This document shows, one piece after another, positions 36,236 to 46,260 of a DNA stretch of 64,000 bases (position 1 is its first letter; each line of letters starts with the position of its first letter). Made by a program: the position numbers and the translations under genes. The notes beneath the pieces were generated by a model. It was not told the DNA's origin. It saw nothing but the letters and a program-made list of their open reading frames with translations, and did no database searches. The stretch comes from Flavisolibacter tropicus (GTDB lineage Bacteria; Bacteroidota; Bacteroidia; Chitinophagales; Chitinophagaceae): positions 992,001-1,056,000 of the forward strand of contig NZ_CP011390.1 of assembly GCF_001644645.1 (NCBI RefSeq), read 5' to 3'.

Positions 36236-36664
36236 ATGGATATTCAGATAATTTCTTCCAATTCACCCGCCTATGAGCAAATGATCAATCTCAGAATGGA
36301 GGTTTTGCTTGATCCAATTGGCATACCCAGATCCTATATTAACCCAGAAAAAGAAAGCCTGGATAACTTGATTGCCGCCTTTGAGAACGATCAGGTAATT
36401 GGTTGCTGTATTCTCACTCCCAGCATCAACAATAGCATTCAGCTTCGCCAGATGGCAGTTAAACAAACTATTCAACGAAGTGGCATAGGTGCATCAATTA
36501 TTACATTCGCAGAAGCCAAAGCAAAGGAAATGGGTTATAAAACATTGTTTATGAACGCGAGAGACGTAGTTCTGCCCTTTTACGAAAAACAAGGCTATCA
36601 AATAGATGGAGAGGGCTTTAAAGAGGTTAATATTCCACACCATAAAATGAAAAAGGAGCTATAA
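36236..36664 (+). CDS. GNAT family N-acetyltransferase
   Basis: A 142-residue acetyltransferase using acetyl-CoA. Start at the ATG at 36236 (MDIQIISSN). The GNAT core shows IQLRQMAVKQTIQRSGIGASI, which holds the acetyl-CoA-binding Q/R-x-x-G-x-G/A loop (QRSGIG), then FMNARDVVLPFYEKQGYQ (residues 103-120). The substrate is unknown. A terminator overlaps its stop codon. Confidence 0.88.
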   Translation: MDIQIISSNSPAYEQMINLRMEVLLDPIGIPRSYINPEKESLDNLIAAFENDQVIGCCILTPSINNSIQLRQMAVKQTIQRSGIGASIITFAEAKAKEMGYKTLFMNARDVVLPFYEKQGYQIDGEGFKEVNIPHHKMKKEL

Positions 36665-36676
36665 AGCTCCTTTTTC
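36650..36676. terminator. Terminator overlapping the GNAT stop codon
   Basis: Hairpin AAAAAGGAGCT-ataa-AGCTCCTTTTT; the TAA stop lies in the loop and right arm. Confidence 0.8.
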
Positions 36677-36696
36677 AACAATTCAATTTATTTTCT

Positions 36697-37767
36697 CTAC
36701 GCTGCTCTACCCATTTGTTTTAAAAATGAAACATGTGAAGCTACCGCATGTATCATCTTTGGATATTCAATATAAGGAACATCATACTCAGCACATGTTT
36801 GCTTAATGATTTTACTAATAGCTGGGTAATGAATATGAGAAATTTTAGGAAATAAATGGTGTTCAATCTGAAAGTTCAAACCGCCTACGAACCAGCTAAT
36901 AACTCTGTTACGAGGTGCAAAGTTGGCGGTAGTCTTTAACTGGTGAATAGCCCACTCATCATCCAGTTTGCCAGTCTCTGCATCTGGCATCGGGAAATGA
37001 GTATGCTCCACGGTATGTGCCAATTGGAATACTATACTTATAACAAAACCTGCTACCAGCGTAGTTATTAAGAATCCAACTAACCATGAAATAAAACCAA
37101 CTTCATAGATTGGCAAACCAATAAACAAAAACACATACAACAATTTAAAGCCCCAAAAAACAAGATGATCGTAAAAGCTCATCTTCTTCAAAGGCATAGA
37201 TCCTACACGTTGCTTAAAATACTTTTGAAAGTCCAGCACAAACACCCAAAGCACATACAACATGGCATATAATACCCAGAAATAGCGATGCTGATATTTA
37301 TGGAAACCATATTTCGGCTGTGTAGAACTCATGCGCATCCAAGGCTGAATGTCTATATCATCGTCAATACCATCAATATTAGTATAGGCATGGTGAATTA
37401 CATTATGCTTCATATTCCACATAAAAGAACTTCCACCTAATACCTCTAAAGAAAAAGCAGCCAGCTCATTTACCCATTTGTACTTACTAAAACTACCATG
37501 AGCCCCATCGTGCATGATATTAAAGCCTATGGCAGCAATTGAACCTGCAAAGATTACACATTCTACTATGGCCCAAAAAACTGGCGGAGTGAAAAACACC
37601 AGATGTATATACATAAAAATGAAAGCCGAAACCAAAAGAATGGCTTTAAGAGAAAGAGCTACTCCACCTGTAGACTTTTTACCAGTTTGCTGAAAATACT
37701 GGTTAATACGTTTTTTTAACTCTGAATGAAAAGAGTGCTTTACGTTTGAGAATTTCGGTGTTGCCAT
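36697..37767 (-). CDS. Fatty acid desaturase (acyl-CoA/acyl-lipid type)
   Basis: A 356-residue membrane diiron desaturase that inserts double bonds into acyl chains. Three His boxes are present: H86-DGAH90, H121-NVIHH126 and Q300-IEHH304. Four main hydrophobic segments fit the family. It resembles linoleoyl-CoA/front-end-like Bacteroidota desaturases; the regiospecificity is unknown. It is followed by bshB1 upstream on the same strand. Confidence 0.9.
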   Translation of the reverse strand: MATPKFSNVKHSFHSELKKRINQYFQQTGKKSTGGVALSLKAILLVSAFIFMYIHLVFFTPPVFWAIVECVIFAGSIAAIGFNIMHDGAHGSFSKYKWVNELAAFSLEVLGGSSFMWNMKHNVIHHAYTNIDGIDDDIDIQPWMRMSSTQPKYGFHKYQHRYFWVLYAMLYVLWVFVLDFQKYFKQRVGSMPLKKMSFYDHLVFWGFKLLYVFLFIGLPIYEVGFISWLVGFLITTLVAGFVISIVFQLAHTVEHTHFPMPDAETGKLDDEWAIHQLKTTANFAPRNRVISWFVGGLNFQIEHHLFPKISHIHYPAISKIIKQTCAEYDVPYIEYPKMIHAVASHVSFLKQMGRAA

Positions 37768-37842
37768 TACAAATACGCAGATAAGTTGTTTTTAAATAAA
37801 ATATTTATGTTCACTTTCATAGAAAGGGAATAGGCTTGGTTG

Positions 37843-38574
37843 TTAAGTTTCCTGAAGCACCAGTGCATCTAGACTTGAAATGCCAATGCTTTTTTTGGAA
37901 AGAAAGCCTTCCGCAAATTGCACACCAATCCGTTTACCTAAAAGTCGAGCCCTTGCTGTAACAGCTTCTAAAAACTCAGGACTAGATATATAAGTCTGAG
38001 GCTCAGAGCTGTTTGGGTCAAAAAACTGTGTTTTATAAGCCTTGATCGAATCAAGCCGTTGCTCCCACACATCGCTGATATCTACAATCACATCAGGTTC
38101 GTAAAAACGGTCTTGAATATAATGAAGCAAGTATTTAGGACGCCATTTCTCCTGCTCCTTACCATTGTCATCATAAGTTTTTACCTGTCGCAAACCAGAT
38201 AAAAAACAGGCGTCATAGATAAGTTGTCCACCTTTGCCATGATCGGGGTGACGATCTTCAAGTATGTTTCCGATGACAATTTCGGGTTGATATTTGCGCA
38301 ACATACGAATCACCTTCATTTGGTGAGCTTCATCATTTACAAAGAAGCCATCCCTCATTTTAAGATTCTCGCGTACATGCGCGCCTATGATTTTAGCAGC
38401 ATCAGCAGCCTCTTGGTAACGGGTTGCCACGGTGCCACGGGTACCCAACTCTCCTTCTGTTAAGTCTATGATACCAACTTTTCTACCACTATTTACTTCC
38501 TTGATCAATACACCGGAACAGCCCAACTCCACATCATCAGGGTGTGCGCCAATAGCTAATACATCCAATTTCAT
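37843..38574 (-). CDS. bshB1: Bacillithiol biosynthesis deacetylase BshB1
   Basis: A 243-residue zinc deacetylase of the LmbE/PIG-L family that deacetylates GlcNAc-malate in bacillithiol synthesis. It has AIGAHPDDVELGCSG with His11, Asp13 and Asp14, and EDRHPDHGKG with the third ligand His. Length and C-terminus (FAEGFLSKKSIG) match BshB1. No bshA or bshC lies nearby. Upstream, a 449-base gap separates it from accD. Confidence 0.9.
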   Translation of the reverse strand: MKLDVLAIGAHPDDVELGCSGVLIKEVNSGRKVGIIDLTEGELGTRGTVATRYQEAADAAKIIGAHVRENLKMRDGFFVNDEAHQMKVIRMLRKYQPEIVIGNILEDRHPDHGKGGQLIYDACFLSGLRQVKTYDDNGKEQEKWRPKYLLHYIQDRFYEPDVIVDISDVWEQRLDSIKAYKTQFFDPNSSEPQTYISSPEFLEAVTARARLLGKRIGVQFAEGFLSKKSIGISSLDALVLQET

Positions 38575-39023
38575 GAATTGCCAATCTTTAAAGAGGCTGC
38601 AAGATAAACAGTAACGCCCGAGTTACAAGGGGGATTAACATTTACCTTTCTTTATAAATGGCGGAAGAATCCAAACCTCCCTAATCTTCTGACGTTCACA
38701 AGCAATTGCCTATTAAACCATTAGGTCACTCGAATAATTAAGTCCCAAAGCATTCCTGATTTTAATCACCCAGAAAATTTAAGTTTCCTGACAGTAAAGT
38801 AGACTACATTTACATTTCACCTTTTCATCTAGCCTTTTAGAGATGAAAAGGCAGACCAATTGTTCCCAAGTCCTTACAATGGAGCTATCCTGACATTTCT
38901 TTCCCATCCTTAATTCCCAATACCCAGTTCCCTTCTTTCAACTGCCAGCCAATAACCAATACACATCATAGTCCTATGTACAAATGAACGCCTATATTTG
39001 TGCCTGAAATAAACATTGATCGA
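38575..39023. other. Non-coding gap between bshB1 and accD
   Basis: About 450 bases between divergent genes. It holds an 11-bp inverted repeat CCTTTTCATCT ... AGATGAAAAGG (38820-38830/38841-38851) with a 10-base loop that could be a terminator-like or regulatory hairpin. It also holds the accD -7 box at 38993-39000. Nothing else was recognised. Confidence 0.5.
38993..39000 (+). promoter_or_regulatory. accD -7 box
   Basis: TATATTTG matches TAnnTTTG, 23 bases before the ATG at 39024. It overlaps the alternative GTG start at 39000, which argues against that start. Confidence 0.4.
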
Positions 39024-39938
39024 ATGTCCAAACAATTTGAGGATTTTGACGCAAACCTCGCTGGCGAAGAAGGAAAGACAGAAGAAACAAAAACCAGTTG
39101 GTTTAAACGATTAACAAAAGGTATTACGACTCCATCGTCTGAAAGAAAGGAAACTCCTGAGGGTTTGTGGACCAAATGTCCGGAGTGTAATTATATCTGT
39201 ACCATAAATGATTTACGCGAGCAATTGTTTGTCTGCCCTACTTGCGGTTTTCATCATCGTATTGGAAGCCATGAATACTACGAGATATTGTTTGACGACA
39301 ACGAATACACTGAGTTATTTGAAAATATTCGTTCAAAAGACTTTTTAGGCTTTACAGATTTAAAACCTTACCAAAAACGTTTGGAAGAAACCTGGTCAAA
39401 AAGCAACCTAAAAGATTCCATGCGTGTAGCCACAGGTAAAGTGGGTGGAAACGATATCGTAATTGCCTGTATGGACTTTGGCTTTATCGGCGGTTCATTA
39501 GGTAGTGTTATGGGTGAAAAATTCAGCCGGGCAGTTGATTACTGTATTCAGAACAATATGCCATACATGGTTATCTCTAAGAGTGGTGGCGCCCGTATGA
39601 TGGAAAGCGCCTTCTCCTTAATGCAGTTAGCCAAAACAAGTGGTAAACTATCCCAATTATCAGATGCCAAACTGCCTTATATCTCTTTATTAACCGATCC
39701 TACGTTTGGTGGTATTTCAGCATCTTTCGGTATGCTGGGCGACTTAAATATTGCAGAACCAGGTGCTTTAATAGGTTTCGCTGGACCTCGTGTTATTAAA
39801 GAGACTATCAAAAGAGACCTGCCTGAAGGGTTTCAGCGTAGTGAATTCATTTTAGAGCACGGCTTCTTAGATTTCATTGTAAACCGTAAGGAATTAAAAG
39901 AGAAGCTGGCGAAAGTTGTAACGCTTTTCAAAAACTAG
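39024..39938 (+). CDS. accD: Acetyl-CoA carboxylase carboxyltransferase subunit beta
   Basis: A 304-residue subunit of the carboxyltransferase that moves the carboxyl group from biotin to acetyl-CoA, making malonyl-CoA for fatty acid synthesis. It has an N-terminal zinc ribbon (CPECNYICT ... CPTCGFHH) and crotonase-fold motifs (FIGGSLGSVMGEKFSRAVD, SGGARMMES, PTFGGISASFG, PRVIKETIKRDLP). I start at the ATG at 39024. AccA is not in the window. smpB follows after 63 bases. Confidence 0.96.
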   Translation: MSKQFEDFDANLAGEEGKTEETKTSWFKRLTKGITTPSSERKETPEGLWTKCPECNYICTINDLREQLFVCPTCGFHHRIGSHEYYEILFDDNEYTELFENIRSKDFLGFTDLKPYQKRLEETWSKSNLKDSMRVATGKVGGNDIVIACMDFGFIGGSLGSVMGEKFSRAVDYCIQNNMPYMVISKSGGARMMESAFSLMQLAKTSGKLSQLSDAKLPYISLLTDPTFGGISASFGMLGDLNIAEPGALIGFAGPRVIKETIKRDLPEGFQRSEFILEHGFLDFIVNRKELKEKLAKVVTLFKN

Positions 39939-40001
39939 ACACAACCATTTGAAGTTATTGACCCAATTGTAAACTTCAGATTTCAAACCCTAAATAACTA
40001 A

Positions 40002-40436
40002 ATGGAAATTAAGAACCGCTCGGCTTACTTTGAATACTATGTTGACGATAAATATGTAGCTGGCATTTCATTGCTGGGTACAGAAGTAAAGTCGTTACGT
40101 ACAGGCCGGGCGAGCTTCAATGATAGTTATTGCCTATTTCAAAAAGGAGAACTCTGGATCAAATCCCTGCACATCTCCGAATACTCGCACGGGACAGTTA
40201 ACAATCATGACCCAATACGCGATCGTAAACTCTTGCTTACAAAAAGAGAATTGAAAAAGCTGGATGCCAAGATCAAAGAAAAAGGATATACTATAATTCC
40301 ACTGCGCATCTTCTTTACAGATAAGAATCTAGCCAAACTAGAAATAGGACTGGCAAAAGGTAAAAAGCTTCACGACAAGCGTGAAACCATTAAGCAGCGT
40401 GATACTGAGCGGGAATTAAAACGCTACATTAAATAA
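40002..40436 (+). CDS. smpB: SsrA-binding protein SmpB
   Basis: A 144-residue protein that binds tmRNA for rescue of stalled ribosomes. Motifs: NRSAYFEYYVDDKYVAGISL, GTEVKSLRTGRASFNDSY and the C-terminal basic tail GKKLHDKRETIKQRDTERE. It follows accD in the same direction, followed by an exported hypothetical. Confidence 0.96.
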   Translation: MEIKNRSAYFEYYVDDKYVAGISLLGTEVKSLRTGRASFNDSYCLFQKGELWIKSLHISEYSHGTVNNHDPIRDRKLLLTKRELKKLDAKIKEKGYTIIPLRIFFTDKNLAKLEIGLAKGKKLHDKRETIKQRDTERELKRYIK

Positions 40437-40469
40437 TTTATAGACCAACCTATCGTTATAGCTAATAGC

Positions 40470-41405
40470 ATGAAAAAGTTAATCACAACACTTTTCTTAT
40501 TCGCTTCTTTTTGGGCCAACTCTCAAACAAGTTTAGCAGGCTATTGGTATGGCGTTGCTTATGTGGGTACCGGTACAAGCGCAAATTCTTACTTAGTAGA
40601 ACTTATCATTAACCAAAATGGCAATACTGTAAATGGTATTGTCAATTATTATTTTCGTAATACATTTCGCAGTTTTAAAACAAATGGCAGTTATTCGGCC
40701 GACGATCGCCAATTGTCTTTATACAATATTCCCATCACTTACCATGGTTCTAACAGCCGCATGGAAGTAGATTGCCCAATGGATTTCATTGCTAACTTAC
40801 GAGTAGCACGTGCAGGTTCAAATTTGAATGGTCGCTTTGTGAGTAAGGAAAACTATCGCTATACATGCCCCGAGATTGTTTTTGACCTGCAGTTGAATAA
40901 AGATGCCAACAACCAGGACTCTATTTTAACAGCATTGCGCCAATTTAAAGAAACATACCAGGTATGGTCGCCTTCTGCTACTGACACATTGGTATCGACA
41001 GTGGTATTACAACGCCCCATTACAAATTTTGTAGTAAATGACCGTTACAAACAAAGGGAAAATGTGATACTAGATGAAATTGAAGTAGAAGCTGATTCTG
41101 TTCGTGTAGACTTATACGATAATGGTGAAGTAGATGGCGACTCTGTTTCTCTTTTCTTTAATGATAAACTGCTAGCTTCTAGCCAACGATTAAGCACAAA
41201 GGCAATACATATGGACTTAAAATTAGACTCCCTGAAAGAGGTTAATGAAATTGCCATGTTTGCCGACAACCTAGGCAGTATTCCTCCTAATACAGCTCTT
41301 ATGATTGTTTATGACGGACGTCAGCGTCATGAGATTCGTCTAAGCAGTAACCTCAGCCAAAATGGAGTTCTTCGTATTAAGAAGAAGAAAAAACCAAATC
41401 AATAA
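40470..41405 (+). CDS. Exported hypothetical protein
   Basis: A 311-residue protein with a signal peptide (ends near WANS) and a beta-rich mature part. Residues SLAGYWYGVAYVG and the final RQRHEIRLSSNLSQNGVLRIK look like small sandwich or lipocalin-like domains. The C-terminus is basic (KKKKPN). No family is recognised. It converges on the cyclase gene, 41 bases apart. Confidence 0.65.
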   Translation: MKKLITTLFLFASFWANSQTSLAGYWYGVAYVGTGTSANSYLVELIINQNGNTVNGIVNYYFRNTFRSFKTNGSYSADDRQLSLYNIPITYHGSNSRMEVDCPMDFIANLRVARAGSNLNGRFVSKENYRYTCPEIVFDLQLNKDANNQDSILTALRQFKETYQVWSPSATDTLVSTVVLQRPITNFVVNDRYKQRENVILDEIEVEADSVRVDLYDNGEVDGDSVSLFFNDKLLASSQRLSTKAIHMDLKLDSLKEVNEIAMFADNLGSIPPNTALMIVYDGRQRHEIRLSSNLSQNGVLRIKKKKKPNQ

Positions 41406-41446
41406 CTAGTCATTTTATTAATGAGCTTAACTATTTAAATTAATAG

Positions 41447-43447
41447 TTAATTGGGGAACCCCATGCGTGATAGTAGCTTTGTATACCGTGGATCTGTTTT
41501 TATATTCTCTGGTATATAGGGCTCGTATTTTAATGTCAGCAGAACAGGCTCTTTATTTTCAAATGCTTTTTCAAAATAGTCAAAGGCCTCATCAACATCA
41601 CCCAAATATGCTGATGATATACCCGTAAAGCCATAAGGCACATAAGCTTTTGCTTGCCGCTCTTTCAGGTCATGCATCAAGGCTCGCGCTTTTTCCAGGT
41701 TGCCCATTTTACAATAGGTTACAATCAATCCGTTTTGAGCAAAGTGGTGCCTGTTGGATATTTTCATTGCTTTTTCATAGGCAACGATAGCTTCTTCATA
41801 TTGATCAAGGCACATGTAGGAATTTGCCTCATAAAGCCGACAAAGGAAGGAATATGCATCTAATTCAAGACCAGCCTTACAAGCCTTTATAGCATCTTTA
41901 AATTTACCCACAGAGAATAGAATGGCTCCCAATGCGCCATGCGTAATAGCACTATAAGGGTCTAACTTCAACGCCATCTGGCCATATTGCTCTGCTTCAT
42001 CAAAATCGCCTATAACCCATGCTAATAGATCCAATCCATACCAATAGTAAACTTGGGGATAATTAGGATTGAGGGATATAGCCTTTTGAAAATACCCCTC
42101 CGCTTCTTTCCATTTTCGTTCAAATGTGTAAAATGTTCCCAAGGAGCAATAAGCCTCACTTAAAGTAGGATTCAATTCAATGGCCTTTTCCGCCGACTCT
42201 TTGGCTTTATATAATACTTGCAGAGGCGGCATCAAACCATAAAAGGCAGCCAATAAGTTTCCATCGGCATAGCCAGCATGGGCTAATGCAAAGTCGGGAT
42301 CGATGTCTATTGCCTGCTCAATATGCTTAAGTCCCGTCATAATAGCAGAACCCCTCCTATTTATGTAAAAACGCCCTTTCAGATAAAGATCATAAGCCTG
42401 TGGATTGTGCCGATATATTTTTGTGGAAGATGTTATTGTATCCAGGTCAAGTAAGGTTACTTTTAGCTTTTCCGATATAGCGCTTGCTATTTCATCCTGA
42501 ATAGCAAAGATGTCGTCTAAATCCCGATCGTATTTCTCAGACCATAAATGAAAGCCATCTTCAACATTGACCAGTTGCACAGTTATTCTTAATCGATTAC
42601 CTTGTTTGCGCACACTTCCTTCCAAAACGGTGCTCACCCCTAGTTTCTCTTTCACTTCGTCAAGGTCTACTGTTCGCTGATTAAATTGAAAGGAAGAACT
42701 ACGTCCAGCAACCTTTAATTCTTTTATGTGTGTTAGTGAGTTTAATATCTCCTCTGCTACCCCATCTCCAAAGTATTCCTGTTCCGGATCATTACTCAAG
42801 TTTACAAATGGTAATACAGCAATACTTTTTTCAGGTGAACTCTTGATAGGCTTATTAAACCGTACCTGTACCCCCTCACGTTTGCGCTGAGATTGCTTCT
42901 TACTTACCTCTGCCTTACCCAATAAAGAGTCTTTGGGGGGTATAATTAAACCATCGTGCTCTAGAGCAAACACTTCAACTTCTCGTTTTACATTCTTCAG
43001 TTGATATATACCTATGGAGACTGTTTTAAGATCCGGGTGATTCTGAATCTCATCATTTACCTTATCAGACAATAACACACTTCCTGCTATACTTAAGGAT
43101 TCAATGCGTGAGGCAAGGTTCACACCATCGCCTACTACATTTTCATTATCAATAATCACATCGCCTACATGCAGCCCCATCCGCACAGGCACAAACAGAT
43201 TCTTTCGCAATGATAGTTGCATTGATAAGGCGCACTGTACTGCTTCAATTACACTTTGAAAAATACTCAGTGTTCCATCGCCATAAAACTGAATGATCTT
43301 GCCATTAAATTCCCGATGCTTCGCTTGTAGTACATCCCGATGACGGTCTTTTAAAGCGATAGCCTGCTGCTCATCTTTTTGCATGATAGCCGTATACCCC
43401 TCAATATCTGTAAACAGTATGGCTGCTAATTGGCGGTGTTGACTCAT
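41447..43447 (-). CDS. Class III nucleotide cyclase domain with TolB-like and TPR domains
   Basis: A 666-residue cytoplasmic protein. Residues 5-150 form a class III cyclase domain: metal Asp14 (FTDIEGYT) and Asp57 (FYGDGTLSIF), Asp107, and Asn110/Arg114 (VNLASR). The adenine-specifying Lys position is Gln53, so the substrate is uncertain. A TolB-N-like domain (SIAVLPFVNLSNDPEQEYFGDG ~ residues 207-340) and about 6-8 TPRs (350-640) follow. I start at the ATG at 43447; the upstream TTG at 43462 is not likely. The domain arrangement resembles cyclases of rhizobia and Bacteroidota. Whether it makes cAMP is unknown. Confidence 0.88.
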   Translation of the reverse strand: MSQHRQLAAILFTDIEGYTAIMQKDEQQAIALKDRHRDVLQAKHREFNGKIIQFYGDGTLSIFQSVIEAVQCALSMQLSLRKNLFVPVRMGLHVGDVIIDNENVVGDGVNLASRIESLSIAGSVLLSDKVNDEIQNHPDLKTVSIGIYQLKNVKREVEVFALEHDGLIIPPKDSLLGKAEVSKKQSQRKREGVQVRFNKPIKSSPEKSIAVLPFVNLSNDPEQEYFGDGVAEEILNSLTHIKELKVAGRSSSFQFNQRTVDLDEVKEKLGVSTVLEGSVRKQGNRLRITVQLVNVEDGFHLWSEKYDRDLDDIFAIQDEIASAISEKLKVTLLDLDTITSSTKIYRHNPQAYDLYLKGRFYINRRGSAIMTGLKHIEQAIDIDPDFALAHAGYADGNLLAAFYGLMPPLQVLYKAKESAEKAIELNPTLSEAYCSLGTFYTFERKWKEAEGYFQKAISLNPNYPQVYYWYGLDLLAWVIGDFDEAEQYGQMALKLDPYSAITHGALGAILFSVGKFKDAIKACKAGLELDAYSFLCRLYEANSYMCLDQYEEAIVAYEKAMKISNRHHFAQNGLIVTYCKMGNLEKARALMHDLKERQAKAYVPYGFTGISSAYLGDVDEAFDYFEKAFENKEPVLLTLKYEPYIPENIKTDPRYTKLLSRMGFPN

Positions 43448-43625
43448 AGGAATTAAGTTCAACGTAATAAAATTAGACAGTATTTATCCATTAACCTATT
43501 GCAGGGATTAATTACTTGCATAAATTCTAAATAGTTAGGCAACTGAAGAGCAAGAATGAGGGAAATTAACTGTATGGCAATAAAAGAAACCACCAATATA
43601 GGTGCAAAAAATCAGAGAGTTGCAC

Positions 43626-43661
43626 AAATAAAAAAGCGTTTACAGTAATACTGTAAACGCT
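43626..43661 (-). terminator. Terminator after parC
   Basis: AGCGTTTACAGT-aat-ACTGTAAACGCT followed on the minus strand by TTTTTTATTTG. Confidence 0.85.
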
Positions 43662-43681
43662 ACGTATAAAAAGAATTGCTT

Positions 43682-46186
43682 TTAGAACAATTGTGATTGC
43701 TTGGCGGCTTCAGCTACTTCCCAAGACATTAAAATACTCTTGTTGAAGTCGATCAACTTCGCACCAATAGCTTTCCACCCCATCACGTCAACAATCTGTG
43801 CCACCTTGAACTTAGAAGTTCTCGCTTGTGTACCTTTCCCTTGTTGAACAAGTAGTACTGGCTCGTCTTCTGTAGAAACCGCTTCCAGCAAATTACCTTT
43901 TCCTTCTTTGATGAAAGGAAACTTGGTCTTTAATGTAGTGGTTTCAATACGGAAGCGTTTTAGGTTATATTGCCCTTTATCGTTATCCAGATATACTGCT
44001 GTAATAATACGCTCCGGGTCAAACTTCTCAACCAGCATTACATCTTCCGGCTTGAAACGTTGCGTCAACTCCTGATCCGTAATTTCATATGTACCATCGT
44101 TATTGATCACCAGGATTCTATCTTCTGCATCAAAGTCACCCAATTCTATACCCTTGCTATCATGATTCAGTCTTCCGAACTTATCATCAAACCAAAGCTT
44201 GATACTACCTAAGGTAGCAACACCAGCTTCTTTAAACTTCACCTGGCGTACAGGGTATTTGGTTACTTGATTACCAATTGAAGATCGGCTCTTGATCTCC
44301 AACTCTTCAAAGAAGAATTCAAACTCTTTATTACGTGCTGAACAGTTTGGACTTAAAACTACACGCACTATTTCCGCTTCACCATTCGGGTTGGCAGTGA
44401 AATACTGAACTTTACTCTTATCACCACCTTTTGTCAAATCATATTCTTTATCACGGGTAATACCTGTTACATTGAAACGCTTAGCAAAAGAAATTCCACT
44501 GTCGCTATCTGTATAAAGCATGTTGTATGTTGTGCGCTCATCCCCTTTGCGGAAGACAGCTGCATACAAAATGTCTTTACCAATAAACACTTTATCCTGC
44601 ACCTTTACCACCTTCATAATACCACGCTTAGTAAAAGCAATGATATCATCCAGGTCGGAACATTCTACTAAGAACTCATCTTTCTTCAGAGATGTACCAA
44701 TGAAACCTTCCGCCCTATTGATGAAAAGACGGGTATTAGCAATAGCTACATGCTTAGCTTCAATTACCTCAAACACTTTAATCTCAGAACGACGCTCTTT
44801 GCCTTTGCCATACTTCTTCAACAATCCTTCAAAATAAGCAATAGCATAATCGTTCAAATTGGCTATATCATGTTTTACTTGCTTGATCTCTGCTTCCAGA
44901 TTACGGATCTGCGCATTCAATTCATCAATATCCAACTTGTAGATACGACGTACTGGCTTCTCCGTAAGCTTCAGAATATCCTCACGTGTAATCTCACGGC
45001 GAAGGTTCTTTGAGAATGGAACAAAAGCCTTGGCAATTGCCTCAATTACTTTATCCCAGGTTTCATATCTTTTTTCTAACTCTTTATAGATCTTTTCTTC
45101 AAAGAAAATTTTCTCTAAAGAAGTATAATGCCATTTTTCCTGAAGTTCAGACAACTTGATCAGTAACTCTTTTTCCAATAACCCTTTTGTTTTATCAGCA
45201 GATAAACGCAACAACTCGTTTACGCTAATAAAGTGTGGCTTATTATCAATGATCACGCAGGTATTAGGAGAAACAGATACTTCACAATCTGTGAACTTAT
45301 ACAAAGCGTCAATGGTAATATCAGGTGAAATACCTGGCGCTAGGTCCACCTGTATTTCAACTTCAGCAGCTGTATTATCAATTACCTTTTTGATCTTGAT
45401 CTTGCCCTGATCGTTTGCTTTAACAATAGAATCGATCAGACCGGAAGTTGTAGTACCAAAAGGCACGCTTTTGATTAGTAAGGTCTTCTTGTCAAACTCC
45501 TCTATGTGTGCACGTACCTTAACCTTACCGCCACGACGACCTTCATTATAATCGGTCACATCGATCATGGCTCCTGTTAAGAAATCGGGATACAGATCAA
45601 ACTTACGGCCTTTTAAATATTTGATAGAAGCATCGCAAAGTTCACAGAAATTGTGTGGCAATACTTTAGTAGCTAAACCTACAGCAATACCTTCCGCACC
45701 ATGTGCTAGCAATAATGGAAACTTAACCGGAAGCGTTACCGGCTCATTCTTACGGCCATCATAGCTTAGTTGCCAATCGGTAGTCTTAGGATTAAACAAT
45801 ACTTCCAATGCAAACTTGCTCAAACGACCTTCAATATAACGGGCGGCTGCCGCATCATCACCTGTGCGCACATCACCCCAGTTACCTTGTGTATCAATCA
45901 ACAGGTCTTTCTGACCCATGTTTACTAATGCATCACCAATAGAAGCATCACCATGCGGATGGTATTGCATGGTTTGACCAATGATGTTGGCCACCTTATT
46001 GTAGCGACCATCATCCATTTCCTTCATGGAGTGAAGGATACGGCGTTGTACAGGCTTTAAACCATCTTCAACTGCAGGTACAGCTCTTTCCAGGATCACA
46101 TAAGACGCATAGTCAAGGAACCAGGTTTTATACTGTCCGTTAATCCCATGGTCAGTTTGCACGTGGTCGTAATTCTTGTTTTTCAT
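43682..46186 (-). CDS. parC: DNA topoisomerase IV subunit A (ParC/GyrA family)
   Basis: An 834-residue type IIA topoisomerase A subunit that cuts and passes DNA duplexes, chiefly for chromosome decatenation. It has YASYVILERAVPAVEDGLKPVQRR near the N-terminus and the catalytic Tyr117 in AAAARYIEGRLS. The coiled-coil region includes a DUF-like Lys/Glu stretch (400-450), and the C-terminal beta-propeller half is shorter than in GyrA. Read with DUF1835 and parE on the same strand, supporting ParC over GyrA. Confidence 0.92.
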   Translation of the reverse strand: MKNKNYDHVQTDHGINGQYKTWFLDYASYVILERAVPAVEDGLKPVQRRILHSMKEMDDGRYNKVANIIGQTMQYHPHGDASIGDALVNMGQKDLLIDTQGNWGDVRTGDDAAAARYIEGRLSKFALEVLFNPKTTDWQLSYDGRKNEPVTLPVKFPLLLAHGAEGIAVGLATKVLPHNFCELCDASIKYLKGRKFDLYPDFLTGAMIDVTDYNEGRRGGKVKVRAHIEEFDKKTLLIKSVPFGTTTSGLIDSIVKANDQGKIKIKKVIDNTAAEVEIQVDLAPGISPDITIDALYKFTDCEVSVSPNTCVIIDNKPHFISVNELLRLSADKTKGLLEKELLIKLSELQEKWHYTSLEKIFFEEKIYKELEKRYETWDKVIEAIAKAFVPFSKNLRREITREDILKLTEKPVRRIYKLDIDELNAQIRNLEAEIKQVKHDIANLNDYAIAYFEGLLKKYGKGKERRSEIKVFEVIEAKHVAIANTRLFINRAEGFIGTSLKKDEFLVECSDLDDIIAFTKRGIMKVVKVQDKVFIGKDILYAAVFRKGDERTTYNMLYTDSDSGISFAKRFNVTGITRDKEYDLTKGGDKSKVQYFTANPNGEAEIVRVVLSPNCSARNKEFEFFFEELEIKSRSSIGNQVTKYPVRQVKFKEAGVATLGSIKLWFDDKFGRLNHDSKGIELGDFDAEDRILVINNDGTYEITDQELTQRFKPEDVMLVEKFDPERIITAVYLDNDKGQYNLKRFRIETTTLKTKFPFIKEGKGNLLEAVSTEDEPVLLVQQGKGTQARTSKFKVAQIVDVMGWKAIGAKLIDFNKSILMSWEVAEAAKQSQLF

Positions 46187-46260
46187 TCTCTTGATAATCG
46201 ATTTTAATTGTCAGCTATAACCACCATCGCTAGCGGCTTCGTAGTACTCGTTATAAATTG

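Noticed and set aside
41427..41450. AT-only hairpin between the converging 40470 and cyclase genes
   Set aside because: TTAACTATT/AATAGTTAA is AT-only and overlaps the cyclase stop codon, so it was not listed as a terminator.
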